64,000 nucleotides of DNA from positions 265,400-329,399 of the forward strand of contig NZ_JAQQWT010000004.1 in the NCBI RefSeq assembly GCF_028610705.1, given 5' to 3'. This document shows, one piece after another, positions 26,380-34,633 of this stretch; the first letter of the stretch is position 1; every line of letters begins with the position of its first letter. The notes beneath the pieces were generated by a model. The model saw only the letters and a program-made list of their open reading frames with translations. It searched no databases and had not been told where the DNA came from. Origin of the DNA: Halalkalibacter alkalisediminis (GTDB lineage: Bacteria; Bacillota; Bacilli; Bacillales; Bacillaceae_D). The position numbers and the translations under genes are program-made.

Positions 26380-27291
26380 CTACTTCTCCACAACACGCGG
26401 GTCTAACGCATCGCGCAGTCCGTCACCAATAAAATTAAAGCACAATACCGTGATCAAGATCAGCAAACCTGGGAAGGTCGGGTACCACCAAGCGTTACGG
26501 AAAATCGTAATGCTTTGCGAGTCTGTTAACATATTCCCCCAAGATGCATTCGGCGGTTGAACGCCTAGTCCGAAGAACGATAGAGCCGACTCGGCTAGGA
26601 TGAATGAACCGACTGCAAGCGTCGCTGCAACGATAACAGGACCTAATGCATTCGGTAAAATTTGCGAGAAGATGATCCGCGTGTTAGACATTCCGATTGT
26701 GCGAGAAGCGAGAACAAACTCACGCTTCTTCAAAGAGAGGAACTCCCCGCGGACGACACGGGCGGTTCCTGTCCAACTTAATAACGCAAAGACTAAAATT
26801 AAGATATTAATAGAAGGTTGTAAAATCGCAACCAATGTAATTAATAAGAAGATGTTTGGGAATGCAAGAATGACGTCAACCATACGCATTAAGAACGCGT
26901 CGACTAATCCGCCGAAGTAACCGGCCACTGCACCGATGACTGCACCGATTGTAACCGCACCTAACATCGAAGCGAAACCTACATATAAGGAAACCTGTCC
27001 ACCGTACAGCATACGGCTGAATAAATCACGGCCAAGGTGGTCCGTACCGAGCCAGTGAGTCGAGCTTGGCTCTGCAAGACGATTACGCAAGTCCTGGTAG
27101 GCAGGGTCGTGCGGCGCGAGGTAGGGCGCAAGTAAACAGGCAAGTGTAATAATAAATAACGTCACAAGACCAATAACAGCTAACTTATTTTGAAAAAACT
27201 TAGCAACAATAATGGATAAGAGGGATCGACGTTTGCCGAGAATTTGATTATCTTTAACCTCAAGTCCATGATTCTCTAGTTGTGCATCCAT
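26380..27291 (-). CDS. appC: Oligopeptide ABC transporter permease (AppC/OppC-type)
   Basis: A 303-residue inner-membrane permease of the OppC/DppC family. It has an N-terminal cytoplasmic tail, a first membrane helix, the conserved HWLGTDHLGRDLFSRM segment, and the BPD_transp_1 region with the EAA-type loop. Five or six membrane helices are predicted. It pairs with the upstream AppB permease, 15 bases away. The gene order D-F-A-B-C matches the B. subtilis app operon, so I use app names; substrate range cannot be told from sequence. Confidence 0.88.
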   Translation of the reverse strand: MDAQLENHGLEVKDNQILGKRRSLLSIIVAKFFQNKLAVIGLVTLFIITLACLLAPYLAPHDPAYQDLRNRLAEPSSTHWLGTDHLGRDLFSRMLYGGQVSLYVGFASMLGAVTIGAVIGAVAGYFGGLVDAFLMRMVDVILAFPNIFLLITLVAILQPSINILILVFALLSWTGTARVVRGEFLSLKKREFVLASRTIGMSNTRIIFSQILPNALGPVIVAATLAVGSFILAESALSFFGLGVQPPNASWGNMLTDSQSITIFRNAWWYPTFPGLLILITVLCFNFIGDGLRDALDPRVVEK

Positions 27292-27305
27292 AAATCGTCC
27301 CTCCT

Positions 27306-28253
27306 TTAATACTCAATACGCGGATCAAGTACAGCATACAAGATATCCGCTATTAGATTTCCAATTACGGTTAAAATTGCACCAAACATCGTGATCGCCA
27401 TGATGACTGGATAGTCACGTTGGAACGTCGCATCGATGAACATTTTTCCGATTCCAGGCCAGTTGAAAACAGATTCTACGATCGCAGAACCACCGATCAT
27501 CGTTGGAAGCATTAAACCAAACATCGTAATAACTGGGATCAACCCGTTACGCAAGCCATGTTTATAAACGACACGACGTTCACGGAAACCTTTAGCACGA
27601 GCCGTACGAATGTAATCCTGATTAATCACTTCAAGCATACTAGAACGAGTATAACGCGTTAGACCTGCCATATCAGCTGTTGCTAAAACAAGCGCAGGTA
27701 AAATTAAGTGACGAAGACGATCTAGAATACTAAAGTCTGCTCCAATCGTCGAAATACCACCGACTGGTGTCCAACCTAGTTGAACGGAAAATACCATTAT
27801 TAACATAATACCGAGCCAAAAGTTAGGTGTGGCGAGTCCTAAGAAGGATCCGACCGTCACCCCATAATCGGTCATGGAATACTGCCGTGTTGCTGATATA
27901 ACCCCGAACGGGATCGCCACAATGGCGGCTAAAAAGAGCGATGAGGCCATTAATAATAAGGTGTTCGGTAAACGGTCTAAGATCATTTCAGTAACCGGCA
28001 TTTTTCTTGCGTACGATGTACCAAAGTCACCTTTAGACACATTGCCTAACCAACGCATATATTGAACCGGAATCGGATCGTTTAACCCTAAACGTTCAGC
28101 CTGTGCTTCACGCACTTCTGGAGGAATTTCCGGATCTAAGTTTAAGATAGCTGGTTTACCAGGCGCTGCATACATAATCGCAAAAGATAATATCGATATT
28201 CCAAATAGTATCGGGATCATCATAATGACCCGTTTAATGATGTAACTAATCAT
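27306..28253 (-). CDS. appB: Oligopeptide ABC transporter permease (AppB/OppB-type)
   Basis: A 315-residue permease with the OppB/DppB N-terminus (MISYIIKRVIMMIPILFGIS), a periplasm-facing loop, and the BPD_transp_1 core with the cytoplasmic coupling stretch RTARAKGFRERRVVYKHGLRN. It forms the channel with AppC. The ATG at 28253 has GAGGA eight bases upstream. A GTG at 28268 would include that ribosome site in the gene. A GC-rich hairpin lies between appA and this gene. Confidence 0.88.
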   Translation of the reverse strand: MISYIIKRVIMMIPILFGISILSFAIMYAAPGKPAILNLDPEIPPEVREAQAERLGLNDPIPVQYMRWLGNVSKGDFGTSYARKMPVTEMILDRLPNTLLLMASSLFLAAIVAIPFGVISATRQYSMTDYGVTVGSFLGLATPNFWLGIMLIMVFSVQLGWTPVGGISTIGADFSILDRLRHLILPALVLATADMAGLTRYTRSSMLEVINQDYIRTARAKGFRERRVVYKHGLRNGLIPVITMFGLMLPTMIGGSAIVESVFNWPGIGKMFIDATFQRDYPVIMAITMFGAILTVIGNLIADILYAVLDPRIEY

Positions 28254-28295
28254 GATTACATTCCTCACAATCCCTCAAGATAATTTAGTAGAGTA

Positions 28296-28320
28296 GGAAG
28301 GGGAGGGATTCACCCCTTCC
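28296..28320 (-). promoter_or_regulatory. Hairpin between appA and appB
   Basis: GGAAGGGG and CCCCTTCC pair over a 9-base loop, with no T-run. Such structures often protect the 3' end of the binding-protein message or cut read-through into the permease genes, giving an excess of binding protein. That role is inferred. Confidence 0.6.
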
Positions 28321-28337
28321 CCCCACTACTTGAAGGC

Positions 28338-29984
28338 TTAGTCTGTTACATACCACTCGTTAACTTTGTACATGTTAACACGTGGGTGATGCGTGAAGCC
28401 TTCTACACGGTTGCTAAGCAAGATGTGTTGCTCTGGGTAGTAAAGGTACGTATAAGGTTGCTCTTCAGCAAGGATCTCATAGATCTCACCGATGACAGCC
28501 GCCCGCTCATCTTGATCAACGATTTTCTTGTTACCAGCAGCAAGTTCATCTACTGTATCGTTACGGTAAGAGATGTTGTTTAAACCAGCTTCGATTTCAC
28601 GAGAATGCCAGATTGCCGTTGGATCTGGATCTAGCGCAAGACCCCAAGCAAGTACGACAGCGTCAAAGTCATAGTTTGGAGGGTTGATTTGCTCTAAGAA
28701 CGCACCCCACTCCATTTGACGAGGATTTGCTTCGATACCAATTTCACCTAACATTTGTTGAACGATCACACCGATATCACGACGAATGACGTTCCCATCG
28801 TTTGAAAGAATTTCGAAAGAGAATTTTTCTCCGTCTTTTTCTAAGATGCCATCAGCACCAGGAGTCCAGCCAGCTTCTTCAAGTAAAGCTTTAGCGCCTT
28901 CTGGATCATATTCAAACTCAGTTACTGAATCTGGGTAAGCCCAGCTAAGTGGTGATGCAGGAGCATGAGCAACTTCCCCACGACCATCCATGATTGAATC
29001 AACGATTAATTGACGATCAATGGCCATTGTTAAAGCTTGACGTACACGTACATCATCAAATGGTGCACGATCATTGTTCCATCCGATATAGTCATAACGT
29101 AATGCAAGAGTTGAAGAAATACGAGCATGATCATATGTTTCAGCCGTTGCAAGCTCAGTTGCAGGTAAAATCATCCAATCAATTTCGCCCGTTTCAAACG
29201 CTAAAAGCTCAGCATTTGTATCAGCAAATACACGGAATGTTACTTTGTCTAAGTTTGGACGACCATCGAAGTAGTCATCAAAAGCAGAAAGTTCGATGTA
29301 TTGACCATCAACATAGTTTTCGAATACGAATGGACCCGCACCGATTGGGTTGTTACGGTTGTAATCCATGTGCTCTTCAAGATCAGCAACAGGAACGTCC
29401 TCAAGAATGTGTTGTGGAAGAATTCCATAACCTAAACGAGTGGTGAAACTAGCATCAACTTCTGATAAGTTGAATTGAACTGTGTAAGTATCCACGACTT
29501 CTACACTCTCAAGCTCAGTGAAGTCACCAGCACGAGGACCTGTGTAGTCAGCGTTTTTGAAAATATCATACGTGAACTTAACATCTTCAGCCGTTAACTC
29601 TTCCCCATCATGGAAAAGAACGCCTTCGTTAAGTGTAAGTGTGTAAGTAAGACCATCTTCTGAGATGTCAGGAAGGTCAGTAGCTAACATGGGAATCATA
29701 TCTAACTCCTCGTTAGACTCAAGAAGACTTGCATGAATTAAATCAATCACATCTGCAGATGCAGAATCTTGAGAGTATAACGGATTAAATGTTACAGGCT
29801 CTCCAGATGTACCTAAAACTACAGTACCTCCTGCTTGTGGGCCAGTAGCCTCTTCTTCCGTTCCTTCTTCTGTTGGCTCTTCAGCTGGACCTTCTGCTGG
29901 AGCGTCGTTGCCGCCACAAGCTGCAAGCACTAGCATGAAAGCCATTGCTAAGCCTAGTAACGTTAACCATTTCTTGTTTAACAT
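28338..29984 (-). CDS. appA: Peptide-binding lipoprotein of ABC transporter (AppA/DppE-type)
   Basis: A 548-residue SBP_bac_5 family lipoprotein. The lipobox LVLAACGG puts the lipidated Cys at residue 23. An acidic Glu/Pro/Thr linker of about 25 residues follows, then the binding domain (GGTVVLGTSGEPVTFNPLY at its start). The acidic linker is common in alkaliphile surface proteins. It would capture peptides outside the membrane for AppBC and the ATPases AppDF. A ribosome site AAGGGGGA precedes the ATG. It starts about 150 bases after appF. Confidence 0.9.
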   Translation of the reverse strand: MLNKKWLTLLGLAMAFMLVLAACGGNDAPAEGPAEEPTEEGTEEEATGPQAGGTVVLGTSGEPVTFNPLYSQDSASADVIDLIHASLLESNEELDMIPMLATDLPDISEDGLTYTLTLNEGVLFHDGEELTAEDVKFTYDIFKNADYTGPRAGDFTELESVEVVDTYTVQFNLSEVDASFTTRLGYGILPQHILEDVPVADLEEHMDYNRNNPIGAGPFVFENYVDGQYIELSAFDDYFDGRPNLDKVTFRVFADTNAELLAFETGEIDWMILPATELATAETYDHARISSTLALRYDYIGWNNDRAPFDDVRVRQALTMAIDRQLIVDSIMDGRGEVAHAPASPLSWAYPDSVTEFEYDPEGAKALLEEAGWTPGADGILEKDGEKFSFEILSNDGNVIRRDIGVIVQQMLGEIGIEANPRQMEWGAFLEQINPPNYDFDAVVLAWGLALDPDPTAIWHSREIEAGLNNISYRNDTVDELAAGNKKIVDQDERAAVIGEIYEILAEEQPYTYLYYPEQHILLSNRVEGFTHHPRVNMYKVNEWYVTD

Positions 29985-30137
29985 CGTATTTCCCCCTTAT
30001 TCTTCTTCGTGTTAAAAGTTGATAAAACCATGGTGATCCATACCTGTATGGCCCTACTCCTTAGCACCACCTCCTTCACAGAGTATAAGAAATCTTCTGA
30101 AAATCAATTGTGAATGAGGACGCATTCAGCGTCACTC

Positions 30138-31148
30138 CTACCTTACTACTGGTTCGTCATTGTATAGATGACAAGCCACATAACGATCTTTGCGAACTTC
30201 TCTAAATGCCGGAATATTGACTTTACAGTGGTCCATTGCTTTTGGACAGCGTGTATGGAACACACAGCCAGAAGGCGGATTCGACGGGTTTGGAATGTCC
30301 CCTTTTAAAATAATACGGTCTGGCTTTTTCTCAGATGGATGCGACTTCGGCACCGCAGACATTAGCGCTTGTGAATACGGATGAAGTGGCTCATGATATA
30401 AATCTTTCTTACTAGCGACTTCCATCATGTTTCCTAGATACATAACGCCAATACGATCGGAGATGTGCTTCACTACGCCAAGGTCATGGGCAATAAACAA
30501 ATACGTTAACCCAAACTCTTCTTGCAAATCTTTCATTAAGTTTAAAACCTGTGACTGCACCGATACGTCAAGAGCGGAAACTGGCTCGTCGCCAATGATT
30601 AATTTGGGATTAAGGGCAAGTGCTCGAGCAATCCCAATTCGCTGACGCTGTCCACCTGAGAACTCATGCGGATAACGATTCGCGTAAGAAGGATTCAAGC
30701 CAACCTTCTCCATTAACTGCTCAATAAATTCTTGACGTTCTTTTCCTTTGTGTAAGCCATGAACACTTAATGGCTCTTTTAAAATCGCTCCAACTGTCTT
30801 ACGTGGGTTTAAGGAAGAAAACGGATCTTGGAACACCATTTGGATATCGCGACGGTAAGGCAGTAGTTCTCTTTCCTTTAGCTTAGAAATGTCTTTTCCG
30901 TCAAAAATGATTTCCCCTTCTGTCGGCTCATACAAACGCATAATCGTACGACCTGCAGAAGATTTTCCGCAACCAGACTCCCCCACTAACCCAAATGTTT
31001 CGCCTTTTTTGATTGAGAACGTAATGCCATCAACTGCTTTCACATTACCGACTGTCCGTTGAAAGAATCCCTTTTTAATCGGGAAGTATTTTTTTAATCC
31101 ATTGATCTCAAGTAGCACGTCATTCTTGTTTTCCGTCGCTTGGCTCAT
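30138..31148 (-). CDS. appF: Oligopeptide ABC transporter ATPase (AppF-type)
   Basis: A 336-residue ATPase with Walker [10 protein letters not shown], the signature SGGQRQR, and Walker [13 protein letters not shown]. The C-terminal extension with [14 protein letters not shown] is typical of the oligopeptide subfamily (a cysteine cluster that binds an iron-sulphur centre in some members). Its ATG shares one base with the appD stop. It powers uptake together with AppD. Confidence 0.92.
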   Translation of the reverse strand: MSQATENKNDVLLEINGLKKYFPIKKGFFQRTVGNVKAVDGITFSIKKGETFGLVGESGCGKSSAGRTIMRLYEPTEGEIIFDGKDISKLKERELLPYRRDIQMVFQDPFSSLNPRKTVGAILKEPLSVHGLHKGKERQEFIEQLMEKVGLNPSYANRYPHEFSGGQRQRIGIARALALNPKLIIGDEPVSALDVSVQSQVLNLMKDLQEEFGLTYLFIAHDLGVVKHISDRIGVMYLGNMMEVASKKDLYHEPLHPYSQALMSAVPKSHPSEKKPDRIILKGDIPNPSNPPSGCVFHTRCPKAMDHCKVNIPAFREVRKDRYVACHLYNDEPVVR

Positions 31149-32137
31149 TACGCAAAATACCCTCCTTCATGCAAGAAACATCTCACCTTACGTCCTGCTT
31201 CTACTTCAATTAATTCTGGTTGTTCTTTCGCACAGCGGTCAAACGCGTGAGGACAACGCGTCACGAAGCGACAGCCTTTCGGGAAATTGTCAGGTGTCGG
31301 TACATTTCCCGCAATCGATGTTAAACGCTCTTGCTCAACATCCAATTTCGGAACCGACTCCATTAAGCCCACCGTATAAGGATGAAGCGGCTTATCGAAT
31401 AAAGGAACGATATCAGCTTCTTCTACAACTTGGCCTGCGTACATGACAACAACGCGGTCAGCGAGTTCGGCTACAACCCCAAGGTCATGCGTAATCAAGA
31501 TAATCGCCGAATGGAACTTATCACTCAATCCACGCATTAAATCAAGAATTTGGGCTTGGACCGTTACATCCAGTGCCGTTGTTGGCTCATCGGCAATCAA
31601 AAGCTTCGGATCACAGCTCATCGCCATCGCAATCATGACACGCTGACGCATCCCACCGGATAAACGGTGAGGATAGTCTCCTAGAATCTCATCAATGCGC
31701 GAGAATCCAACAAGCTCAAGCATCTCCGTTGCTCGTGCATAAGCTTGCTTTTTCGTGAGCTTCTTGTGGTAGATGAGTGTTTCCATTAACTGATCACCGA
31801 TCGTTAACACAGGGTTCAATGATGTCATCGGCTCTTGGAAAATCATCCCGATATCATTGCCTCGTACTTTAAACATCCGGTCCTGACCATGTTTAAGAAG
31901 ATCATCTCCATTAAAAAGAATTTCTCCTCCGACTGTTTTTCCACCAGGAGATGGCACAAGCTGCATGATCGATAATGTCGTCATACTCTTACCTGAACCT
32001 GATTCACCAACAATCGCCACCGTCTCTCCTTCATTCACCTGGAACGACACGTCATCTACAACAGGAAGCTCTTGTCCTTTTTTATAAAAATATGTCTTTA
32101 AATTACGTACATCTAACAATGGCTGTTTCGTCACCAT
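31148..32137 (-). CDS. appD: Oligopeptide ABC transporter ATPase (AppD-type)
   Basis: A 329-residue ATPase, first gene of the operon. Walker [10 protein letters not shown], signature LSGGMRQRV and Walker [13 protein letters not shown] are intact, and the C-terminal oligopeptide subfamily extension carries [14 protein letters not shown]. The ATG at 32137 has GAGG five bases upstream; a GTG at 32143 is an alternative. The promoter region upstream carries a perfect cre site, so carbon catabolite repression by CcpA is expected. Confidence 0.92.
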   Translation of the reverse strand: MVTKQPLLDVRNLKTYFYKKGQELPVVDDVSFQVNEGETVAIVGESGSGKSMTTLSIMQLVPSPGGKTVGGEILFNGDDLLKHGQDRMFKVRGNDIGMIFQEPMTSLNPVLTIGDQLMETLIYHKKLTKKQAYARATEMLELVGFSRIDEILGDYPHRLSGGMRQRVMIAMAMSCDPKLLIADEPTTALDVTVQAQILDLMRGLSDKFHSAIILITHDLGVVAELADRVVVMYAGQVVEEADIVPLFDKPLHPYTVGLMESVPKLDVEQERLTSIAGNVPTPDNFPKGCRFVTRCPHAFDRCAKEQPELIEVEAGRKVRCFLHEGGYFA

Positions 32138-32185
32138 GTTCACCTCATCTTCATAGGAGACTTTGCTTTTTTATCGTACCTGCAG

Positions 32186-32201
32186 TTGAAAGCGCTAACA
32201 T
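32186..32201. promoter_or_regulatory. CcpA cre site of the app operon
   Basis: TTGAAAGCGCTAACAT matches the cre consensus WTGNAARCGNWWWCAW at every position. It overlaps the end of the predicted -10 (32200-32205), the usual place for repression. Confidence 0.8.
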
Positions 32202-32228
32202 TCTATCATTATTTCCAATGCGCCGTAA
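32200..32228 (-). promoter_or_regulatory. Likely SigA promoter of appDFABC
   Basis: TTACGG-N17-TAGAAT on the minus strand, with TGA before the -10 (extended -10). The -35 is weak. It lies about 60 bases upstream of appD. Confidence 0.5.
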
Positions 32229-32344
32229 GTTCACTAGATTACTAGCCTCACAGCGTATCAGACCTAATTTCAGCCCTTTAGCCTACTGGAACTGACTCTT
32301 ATCATTTTGGTTGGTTCATTCAAGGAAGATTTCGATCATTCTAC

Positions 32345-32797
32345 TTATTTTACAATATAAGAAAACGAGTCTTTATATTGCTTTAACTCGATACTAACAT
32401 CAACCGATACAATGCCATCCATTTTCGCAAGTTCCTTGTTCACAAAATGGACGAGATCATCATTGTTTTTAAAATAAGCTTGTAAAATTAAATCATGTTG
32501 CCCAGAAAAAGCACCGACAAACCGGACTTCTTGGAACTGATTTAGTGTTGTAGCAATGTGTTCCTGTTGTCCAAGCTTTGTTGTAATTCCAATGATCACT
32601 TGGACATTTAATCCAATTTTGTTTGGGTCCATATGAATGATAAATTCGAAAACCCCATCTTTAAGCATTCGGTTAATTCTTGTTCGAATGGTTCCTTCAC
32701 TAACTTGAAGCAGCTTAGCAATTTCTGTATAGGAGCGTTTTCCATTCTCCTGTAAATAACCAAGAACCGCTAAATCGATCTCATCTAATTTTCCCAT
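32345..32797 (-). CDS. Lrp/AsnC family transcriptional regulator
   Basis: A 150-residue regulator with an N-terminal winged HTH (LDEIDLAVLGYLQENGKRSYTEIA style, then SEGTIRTRINRML) and a C-terminal RAM/AsnC ligand-binding domain. Such proteins form octamers and respond to amino acids or related metabolites. It lies directly upstream of appD in the same direction and could control it; that is an inference. The ATG at 32797 is chosen over 32809 on family length. Confidence 0.9.
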   Translation of the reverse strand: MGKLDEIDLAVLGYLQENGKRSYTEIAKLLQVSEGTIRTRINRMLKDGVFEFIIHMDPNKIGLNVQVIIGITTKLGQQEHIATTLNQFQEVRFVGAFSGQHDLILQAYFKNNDDLVHFVNKELAKMDGIVSVDVSIELKQYKDSFSYIVK

Positions 32798-33371
32798 ACG
32801 ACCACTCACTTTACTAAAGCTTTCGGTTAAAATCCCGCATTCCCTTACGAAATTTATACACTTTCACATATTTTTCTGTAAATTTCGTAAATTGGACTAC
32901 CGTCATTATAATTTAAAAAAACGCCTAATGCAATATTCAATCTTTTTAAAATAATAATTTTATTGTGAGAATTTCTCACATAACAAAAGGTGTGTTACGA
33001 TTTTATATGTGGATCCTAAAAAAATAAGCACTTATTTTTCGAAATTAGTAGTGTTATTCTTAATTAATTACGAATTTTACGTGTCAGATGGACAAATGTA
33101 TAATCAGTGAATACAGGTATAAATTATTGTAGAATAATACATGTCGTTATATCTATTTAATAGAGAAGACATTTATTTACACTACCATGATGGCTTATCC
33201 CAACATTAAGGCTAATTGCTAAAAATTGTGTCGATCATTCACTTATTTTCTTCTTTACGTAATTGTAAAAATTAGATACGATAAAATAAGTATGTTTTAG
33301 ATCCTACTTTAGTCATACAAAAACCTAATTCTTTCATATAAGAAAAAACTAATATAGAAGTGAGGAGTTCT
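32798..33371. other. AT-rich gene-free gap upstream of the LCP gene
   Basis: Nearly 570 bases with no readable gene on either strand. It holds two inverted repeats: TGTGAGAA-T-TTCTCACA at 32964-32980 (listed separately) and AAAAATAAG-CA-CTTATTTTT at 33020-33039. A TATAAT occurs near 33100 but without a convincing -35. Promoters for the Lrp gene (minus) and the LCP gene (plus) must lie here. Confidence 0.6.
32964..32980. promoter_or_regulatory. Perfect palindrome, likely operator
   Basis: TGTGAGAA-T-TTCTCACA is an 8-base perfect inverted repeat around one central base, about 170 bases upstream of the Lrp gene and 390 before the LCP gene. It looks like a dimeric repressor site. It is not a match to cre, CodY or LexA consensus that I can recognise. 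Confidence 0.6.
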
Positions 33372-34391
33372 ATGAAGAATTCTAGACTTAAGAAACGTAA
33401 AAGCAGAAAAAAACGAGTGATTCGATTGATCGGTCTTTTTAGTATTGTTCTTCTCATAGCAGTCGGAAGTGCTGCTAGTTATTTCATTTATAAAGTAGCA
33501 AACGTGACGGCTGGATCACAGCAAGAGTTGGACCGAGGTGAAAAGTCAGAACGGCGAACCGCAGCGGTAAACCCTAGTAAAGACAACATTTCTGTTTTAC
33601 TTCTCGGAGATGATTCAAGACCAGGTGAATCTAGAGCTAGAACGGACGCCATGATCGTTGCTACATTTAATAAAGAAGCGGGGTCTATTATTTTAACGAG
33701 TATTCCTCGTGATAGTCGTGTGGAATTAGTCGGTAGAGGAACCATGGATAAGATTAATCACGCTCATGCATTTGGTGGACTAGATATGGCTATTGATACC
33801 GTTGAGAATCTACTTGATATCCCAATAGATTACTATGCCCTAGTCAAATTTGAAGGTTTAGTTGGAGTTGTCGATGCTTTAGGTGGGATTGAAGTTGATG
33901 TACCTTTTGACTTTGATTTTGTTGAAAAGAGTACAAACAGTGATTTCCAATTCAAGGAAGGGGTGCAACATCTTAGTGGAGCAGAAGCACTAGCCTTTGC
34001 CCGAATGAGAAAACACCCTCAAGCTAATGGAGATATTGGTAGAGGTCAGCGTCAACAGCAAGTAATAGAAGGTATTATTAAAAAGGCTGCTAGCTTTTCT
34101 TCTATTTCTAATTTTGATTCCGTTATGGATGCAGTCGGCGACAGTTTCCTAACCAGTTTAACGTTCCCTAATATTCTTGCTTTGCACTCTTATGCAACTT
34201 CATTAAATGATATTGAAACGATGCAATTACAAGGGCATAATATGAGATTAAATGGTATTTTTTATCTCGAAGTAGATGAACAATCTTTATTTGATATTCA
34301 AGTGCGCTTAAAGCAACATCTTGAAATTGATGGATTCTACAATGTACAAACGAATTCTTCTCATCATCTATTAGAAGATAATCATGAATGA
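33372..34391 (+). CDS. LytR-CpsA-Psr (LCP) family ligase
   Basis: A 339-residue membrane enzyme. After a very basic N-terminal tail there is one membrane helix (residues about 18-40). The extracellular LCP domain follows, with LLLGDDSR, the conserved ARTDAMIVATF and TSIPRDSRVEL arginines, and FARMRKHPQANGDIGRGQRQQ. LCP proteins transfer undecaprenyl-linked teichoic acids or other polymers onto peptidoglycan. The ATG at 33372 has GAGGAG four to five bases upstream; a GTG at 33360 lies inside that site. It sits next to an autolysin gene and the WTA locus, fitting polymer attachment. Confidence 0.92.
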   Translation: MKNSRLKKRKSRKKRVIRLIGLFSIVLLIAVGSAASYFIYKVANVTAGSQQELDRGEKSERRTAAVNPSKDNISVLLLGDDSRPGESRARTDAMIVATFNKEAGSIILTSIPRDSRVELVGRGTMDKINHAHAFGGLDMAIDTVENLLDIPIDYYALVKFEGLVGVVDALGGIEVDVPFDFDFVEKSTNSDFQFKEGVQHLSGAEALAFARMRKHPQANGDIGRGQRQQQVIEGIIKKAASFSSISNFDSVMDAVGDSFLTSLTFPNILALHSYATSLNDIETMQLQGHNMRLNGIFYLEVDEQSLFDIQVRLKQHLEIDGFYNVQTNSSHHLLEDNHE

Positions 34392-34396
34392 TAACG

Positions 34397-34430
34397 AAAC
34401 TGTCTTTCTATAGTAGAGGGACAGTTTTTC
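34397..34430 (+). terminator. Terminator of the LCP gene
   Basis: AAACTGTC and GACAGTTT pair over a 15-base loop and run into TTTTTC on the plus strand, right after the LCP stop. Confidence 0.75.
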
Positions 34431-34540
34431 TTTTGCCAAATAAAGTTTACACATTTCCTAAAACCACGATGTTCAGCCCATTTTTCTACTTTTAATTACA
34501 TAATAATCCATAAAAAGAGTTATTTCCTCAAAAAATCACT

Positions 34541-34567
34541 TAACATTTTGACGAAAATCCACGATAA
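34541..34567 (+). promoter_or_regulatory. Possible SigD promoter of the autolysin gene
   Basis: TAAC-N15-CACGATAA: six of eight -10 bases, three of four -35 bases and ideal spacing for SigD. The -35 is identical to that of flgM. In B. subtilis the glucosaminidase gene lytD is SigD-dependent, which supports the reading. Confidence 0.45.
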
Positions 34568-34633
34568 TAGATAACGAGTCTTATTTTTACTATTAAACTA
34601 AGGTTCACAACATATATTAATAGTTAGGAGGTA

